In this document: positions 58,141 through 64,000 of the stretch, in pieces
Layout: every line of letters starts with the position of its first letter
Numbering within the stretch: position 1 is the stretch's first letter
Assembly (NCBI RefSeq): GCF_051014445.1
Contig: NC_135134.1
Location: 28,399,672 to 28,463,671, forward strand
DNA: 64,000 nt
Direction: 5' to 3'
DNA from: Colletes latitarsis
Lineage: Eukaryota; Arthropoda; Insecta; Hymenoptera; Colletidae
Notes under the pieces: model-generated
Seen by the model: the letters and a program-made list of their open reading frames with translations, nothing else
Databases searched by the model: none
Told to the model about the DNA's origin: nothing
Made by a program: the position numbers and the translations under genes

Positions 58141-61100
58141 TAGGAGCATGATGAGAGCAAATCCCAGACCTAACCTAGACCTAACATGCGTTATCCACTA
58201 AAATATTGATCGTGCCCAGGTTTAGTCGACTGTTTCGGTGTGGTACCACATTACTACGTGATCCAATCCAGAAGAAGCCCAGAATCTGGCCATCAAGTAA
58301 GAGATATATGCGAAAGTGTGAGCCTGAGGAGGGCAAATCCTAGACCCAACTCAGACTTAACATGTGTTATCCTCTAAAATATTGATCGAAACCAGGTTTA
58401 ATGGACTGTTTCAGTGTGGTACCACATTCCTACGTGATCCAAAGCAGAAAAAGGCCAGGATCTGGCCATCAAGTATGAGAAATATGCGAAAGTATGAGCC
58501 TGATGAGGGAAAATCCCAGACCTAATCCAGACCTAACATGCGTTATCCTCTAAAATATCGATCGAAGCAAGTTTTAATCGACTGTTTCAGTGTGGTACCA
58601 CACTACTATGTGATCCATACCAGAAAAAACCCAGGATCTGTTCAACAGGTATGTGAAGAATGCGAATGTATGAGACTGATGAGGGCAAATCCCATACATA
58701 ATCCTGACCTAACATGCATTATCCACTAAAATATTGATCGTGACCAGGCTTAGTCGACTGTTTCGGTGTGGTACCACATTACTACGTGATCCAATCCAGA
58801 AAAAGCCCAGAATCTGGCCATCAAGTAAGAGATATATGCGAAAGTATGAGCCTGAGGAGGGCAAATCCTAGACCCAACTCAGACTTAACATGTGTTATCC
58901 TCTAAAATATTGATCGAAACCAGGTTTAACGGACTGTTTCAGTGTGGTACCACATTCCTACGTGATCCAAAGCAGAAAAAGGCCAGGATCTGGCCATCAA
59001 GTATGAGAAATATGCGAAAGTATGAGCCTGATGAGGGAAAATCCCAGACCTAATCCAGACCTAACATGCGTTATCCTCTAAAATATCGATCGAAGCAAGT
59101 TTAAATCGACTGTTTCAGTGTGGTACCACATTACTACGTGATCCAATCCAGAAAGAGCCCAGAATCTGGCCATCAAGTAAGAGATATATGCGAAAGTATG
59201 AGCCTGATGGGGGCAAATCCTACATCCAACTCAGGCTTAATATGTGTTATCCTCTAAAATATTGATCGAAACCAGGTTTAATGGACTGTTTCAGTGTGAT
59301 ACCACATTACCACGTGATCCAAACCAGAAAAAACCCGGGATCTGGCCAACAAGTATGCGGAAAATGCGAAAGTATGAGCCTGATGAGGGCAAATCCCAGA
59401 CCTAATCCAGACCTAACATGCGTTATCCTCTAAAATATTGATCGAAACCAGGTTTATTGGACTGTTTCAGTGTGGTACCACATTACTACGTGCTCCAAAC
59501 CGAAAAAAGCCCAGAATCTGGCCATCATGTATGAGAAATATGCGAATGTATGAACCTGATGACTGCAAATCCCAACCCTAACCTAGACCTAACATGCGTT
59601 ATCCTCTAAAATATTGATCGAGACCAGGTTTAGTCGACTGTTTCAGTGTGGTACCACATTACTACGTGATGCAAGCCAAAAAAAGCCCAGAATCTAGCCA
59701 TCAAGTATGAGAAATATGCGAAAGTATGAGCCTGATGAGTGCAAATCCCAGACCTAACCTAGACCTAACATGTGCTATCCTCTAAAATATTGATCGAGAC
59801 CAGGTTTAATTTGACAGTCTCAGTGTGGTACCACATAACTACGTGATCCAAACCAGAGAAAGCCCAGGATCTGGCCAACAAGCATGAGAAATATGCGAAA
59901 GTATGAGCATGATGAGAGCAAATCCCAGACCTAACCTAGACCTAACATGCGTTATCCACTAAAATATTGATCGAAACCAGGTTTATTGGACTGTTTCAGT
60001 GTGGTACCACATTACTACGTGCTCCAAACCGAAAAAAGCCCAGAATCTGGCCATCATGTATGAGAAATATGCGAATGTATGAACCTGATGACTGCAAATC
60101 CCAACCCTAACCTAGACCTAACATGCGTTATCCTCTAAAATATTGATCGAGACCAGGTTTAGTCGACTGTTTCAGTGTGGTATCACATTACTACGTGATG
60201 CAAGCCAAAAAAAGCCAAGAATCTAGCCATCAAGCATGAGAAATATGCGAAAGTAGGAGCATGATGAGAGCAAATCCCAGACCTAACCTAGACCTAACAT
60301 GCGTTATCCACTAAAATATTGATCGTGCCCAGGTTTAGTCGACTGTTTCGGTGTGGTACCACATTACTACGTGATCCAATCCAGAAGAAGCCCAGAATCT
60401 GGCCATCAAGTAAGAGATATATGCGAAAGTGTGAGCCTGAGGAGGGCAAATCCTAGACCCAACTCAGACTTAACATGTGTTATCCTCTAAAATATTGATC
60501 GAAACCAGGTTTAATGGACTGTTTCAGTGTGGTACCACATTCCTACGTGATCCAAAGCAGAAAAAGGCCAGGATCTGGCCATCAAGTATGAGAAATATGC
60601 GAAAGTATGAGCCTGATGAGGGAAAATCCCAGACCTAATCCAGACCTAACATGCGTTATCCTCTAAAATATCGATCGAAGCAAGTTTTAATCGACTGTTT
60701 CAGTGTGGTACCACACTACTATGTGATCCATACCAGAAAAAACCCAGGATCTGTTCAACAGGTATGTGAAGAATGCGAATGTATGAGACTGATGAGGGCA
60801 AATCCCATACATAATCCTGACCTAACATGCATTATCCACTAAAATATTGATCGTGACCAGGCTTAGTCGACTGTTTCGGTGTGGTACCACATTACTACGT
60901 GATCCAATCCAGAAAAAGCCCAGAATCTGGCCATCAAGTAAGAGATATATGCGAAAGTATGAGCCTGAGGAGGGCAAATCCTAGACCCAACTCAGACTTA
61001 ACATGTGTTATCCTCTAAAATATTGATCGAAACCAGGTTTAATGGACTGTTTCAGTGTGGTACCACATTCCTACGTGATCCAAAGCAGAAAAAGGCCAGG

Positions 61101-62366
61101 ATCTGGCCATCAAGTATGAGAAATATGCGAAAGTATGAGCCTGATGAGGGAAAATCCCAGACCTAATCCAGACCTAACATGCGTTATCCTCTAAAATATC
61201 GATCGAAGCAAGTTTAAATCGACTGTTTCAGTGTGGTACCACATTACTACGTGATCCAATCCAGAAAGAGCCCAGAATCTGGCCATCAAGTAAGAGATAT
61301 ATGCGAAAGTATGAGCCTGATGGGGGCAAATCCTACATCCAACTCAGGCTTAATATGTGTTATCCTCTAAAATATTGATCGAAACCAGGTTTAATGGACT
61401 GTTTCAGTGTGATACCACATTACCACGTGATCCAAACCAGAAAAAACCCGGGATCTGGCCAACAAGTATGCGGAAAATGCGAAAGTATGAGCCTGATGAG
61501 GGCAAATCCCAGACCTAATCCAGACCTAACATGCGTTATCCTCTAAAATATTGATCGAAACCAGGTTTATTGGACTGTTTCAGTGTGGTACCACATTACT
61601 ACGTGCTCCAAACCGAAAAAAGCCCAGAATCTGGCCATCATGTATGAGAAATATGCGAATGTATGAACCTGATGACTGCAAATCCCAACCCTAACCTAGA
61701 CCTAACATGCGTTATCCTCTAAAATATTGATCGAGACCAGGTTTAGTCGACTGTTTCAGTGTGGTACCACATTACTACGTGATGCAAGCCAAAAAAAGCC
61801 CAGAATCTAGCCATCAAGTATGAGAAATATGCGAAAGTATGAGCCTGATGAGTGCAAATCCCAGACCTAACCTAGACCTAACATGTGCTATCCTCTAAAA
61901 TATTGATCGAGACCAGGTTTAATTTGACAGTCTCAGTGTGGTACCACATAACTACGTGATCCAAACCAGAGAAAGCCCAGGATCTGGCCAACAAGCATGA
62001 GAAATATGCGAAAGTATGAGCATGATGAGAGCAAATCCCAGACCTAACCTAGACCTAACATGCGTTATCCACTAAAATATTGATCAAAACCAGGTTTATT
62101 GGACTGTTTCAGTGTGGTACCACATTACTACGTGCTCCAAACCGAAAAAAGCCCAGAATCTGGCCATCATGTATGAGAAATATGCGAACCTATGAACCTG
62201 ATGACTGCAAATCCCAACCCTAACCTAGACCTAACATGCGTTATCCTCTAAAATATTGATCGAGACCAGGTTTAGTCGACTGTTTCAGTGTGGTATCACA
62301 TTACTACGTGATGCAAGCCAAAAAAAGCCAAGAATCTAGCCATCAAGCATGAGAAATATGCGAAAG
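58141..62366 (+). repeat. Tandem pair of 2113-bp higher-order units (12 monomers each)
   Basis: Units 58141-60253 and 60254-62366. Both begin with the rare gtaggagcatgatg. ggtatcacatt (60180 and 62293) and gccaagaatc (60213 and 62326) also recur at offset 2113, in the extended match past the first unit. The few differences include cgaaacc to caaaacc and gcgaatgtatg to gcgaacctatg. Confidence 0.9.
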
Positions 62367-64000
62367 AATGAGCCTGATGAGTGCAAATCCCAGACCTAAC
62401 CTAGACCTAACATGCGTTATCCTCTAAAATATTGATCGAGACCAGGTTTAGTCGACTGTTTCAGTGTGGTACCACATTACTACGTGATCCAAACCAAAAA
62501 AAGACCAGAATCTGGCCAACAAGTATGAGAAATATGCGAAAGTATGACCCTGATGAGGGAAAATCCCAGACCTAATCCAGACCTAACATGCGTTATCCTC
62601 TAAAATATTGATCGAAACCAGGTTTATTGGACTGTTTCAGTGTGGTACCACATAACTACGTGCTCCAAACCGAAAAAAGCCCAGAATCTGGTCATCATGT
62701 ATGAGAAATATGCGAATGTATGAACCTGATGACTGCAAATCCCAACCCTAACCTAGACCTAACATGCGTTATCCTCTAAAATATTGATCGAGACCAGGTT
62801 TAGTCGACTGTTTCAGTGTGGTACCACATTACTGCGTGATCCAAACCAGAAAATGGCCAGGATCTGGCCATCAAGTATTAGAAATATGCGAAAGTATGAG
62901 CCTGATGAGAGCAAATCCCAGAGCTAACCTAGACCTAACATGAGTTATCCTTCGAAATGTTGACCCAGACTAGGTTTAATTGACTGTTTCAGTGTGGTAC
63001 CACATTACCACGTGATCCAAACCAGAAAAAACCCAGGATCTGTTCAACAGGTATGTGAAGAATGCGAAAGTGTGAGCCTGATGAGGGTAAATCCCGGACC
63101 TAACATAGACCTAACATGCGTTATCCTCTAAAATATTGATCGAAACCAGGTTTAATGGTCTGCTTCAGCGTGATACCGCATTACTACGTGATCGAAACCA
63201 AAAAAGGCCCAGAATCTGGCCATCAAGTATGAGAAATATGCGAAAGTATGAGCCTGATGAGTGCAAATCCCAGACCTAACCTAGAACTAACATGCGTTAT
63301 CCTCTAAAATATCGATCGAAACCAGGTTTAATCGACTGTTTCAGTGTGGTACCACATTACTACGTGATCCAATCCAGAAAGAGCCCAGAATCTGGCCATC
63401 AAGTAAGAGATATATGCGAAAGTATGAGCCTGATGGGGGCAAATCCTACATCCAACTCAGGCTTAACATGCGTTTTCCCCTAAAATATTGATCGAAACCA
63501 GGTTTAATGGACTGTTTCAGTGTGATACCACATTACCACGTGATCCAAACCAGAAAAAACCCGGGATCTGGCCAACAAGTATGCGGAAAATGCGAAAGTA
63601 TGAGCCTGATGAGGGCAAATCCCAGACCTAATCCAGACCTAACATGCGTTATCCTCTAAAATATTGATCGAAACCAGGTTTATTGGACTGTTTCAGTGTG
63701 GTACCACATTACTACGTGCTCCAAACCGAAAAAAGCCCAGAATCTGGCCATCATGTATGAGAAATATGCGAATGTATGAACCTGATGACTGCAAATCCCA
63801 ACCCTAACCTAGACCTAACATGCGTTATCCTCTAAAATATTGATCGAGACCAGGTTTAGTCGACTGTTTCAGTGTGGTACCACATTACTACGTGATGCAA
63901 GCCAAAAAAAGCCCAGAATCTAGCCATCAAGTATGAGAAATATGCGAAAGTATGAGCCTGATGAGTGCAAATCCCAGACCTAACCTAGACCTAACATGTG

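Larger units (their letters stand above)
11161..64000 (+). repeat. 176-bp satellite array, right block (about 300 monomers)
   Basis: Same satellite and orientation as 3746-5176, continuing past the right edge. Period about 176 bp by counting a consensus and by spacing of marker monomers (352, 1057, 1760, 2113 bp). Most monomers carry tgtggtaccaca, a perfect 12-bp palindrome with a KpnI site; a subset has tgtgataccaca instead. Recognisable subfamilies differ at the end of the unit (agaaatatgcg, gagatatatgcg, gaagaatgcg, ggaaaatgcg) and in the middle (cacgtg versus tacgtg). A 63-codon open frame recurs only because the sequence repeats. The entire interval holds nothing else: no gene, transposon or RNA gene was seen. 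Confidence 0.97.

Noticed and set aside
4858..63483. Dozens of similar 63-codon open frames beginning MRYPLKYRSK
   Set aside because: They fall in the same phase of the 176-bp satellite and are broken in most monomers. No start context, promoter or independent conservation; a by-product of the repeat.
11161..64000. CRISPR array
   Set aside because: Repeats are contiguous 176-bp units without spacers, next to eukaryotic retrotransposons.
11161..64000. CENP-B box in the satellite
   Set aside because: I looked for TTCG followed by A and CGGG at the required spacing. TTCGCATTTTCCGC on the minus strand of one subfamily comes close but lacks the essential A and CGGG.

Overview
The window is eukaryotic repeat DNA, most likely from an insect. 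The evidence is a BEL/Pao LTR retrotransposon, an R1-clade non-LTR retrotransposon with the usual arthropod R1 layout, and more than 50 kb of one tandem satellite. I see no host protein-coding gene, rRNA gene or tRNA gene. The species cannot be named from the sequence.

Layout: (1) 1-3745, the 5' half of a BEL/Pao element on the minus strand. It consists of an LTR of about 1.54 kb (2208-3745), a primer-binding site that looks complementary to tRNA-Tyr (2188-2205), and an uninterrupted Gag-protease reading frame that runs off the left edge (2081 to 1). Its outer LTR end abuts the satellite, so it appears to have inserted into the array. (2) 3746-5176, about eight monomers of a 176-bp satellite. 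(3) 5177-11160, a complete, apparently intact R1-clade retrotransposon on the plus strand. It has a 5' UTR, ORF1 (gag-like, three zinc knuckles), ORF2 (APE-type endonuclease, reverse transcriptase, C-terminal CCHC), a TAATG stop-start junction, a structured 3' UTR and a poly(A) tail. It is flanked by a 14-bp target-site duplication of satellite sequence. (4) 11161-64000, about 300 further monomers of the same satellite in the same orientation, organised into nested block duplications of many sizes.

The two retrotransposons are independent parasites of the array. In the R1-clade element, ORF1 would package the RNA. ORF2 would nick the target and prime reverse transcription from the 3' end. The satellite has the monomer length and array structure typical of pericentromeric or centromeric DNA, but nothing in the sequence proves that role.

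The most unusual signal is inside the R1-clade element. Its coding sequence and 3' UTR are packed with long perfect or near-perfect inverted repeats. Examples are 18-bp arms at 9145-9182, 15-bp arms at 5820-5876 and 14-bp arms at 6200-6230, plus nine consecutive stem-loops covering most of the 3' UTR. Almost all single mismatches in the tightest stems are of a kind that would pair as G-U in the sense RNA. The whole genomic RNA looks like a chain of hairpins laid over intact protein-coding sequence.
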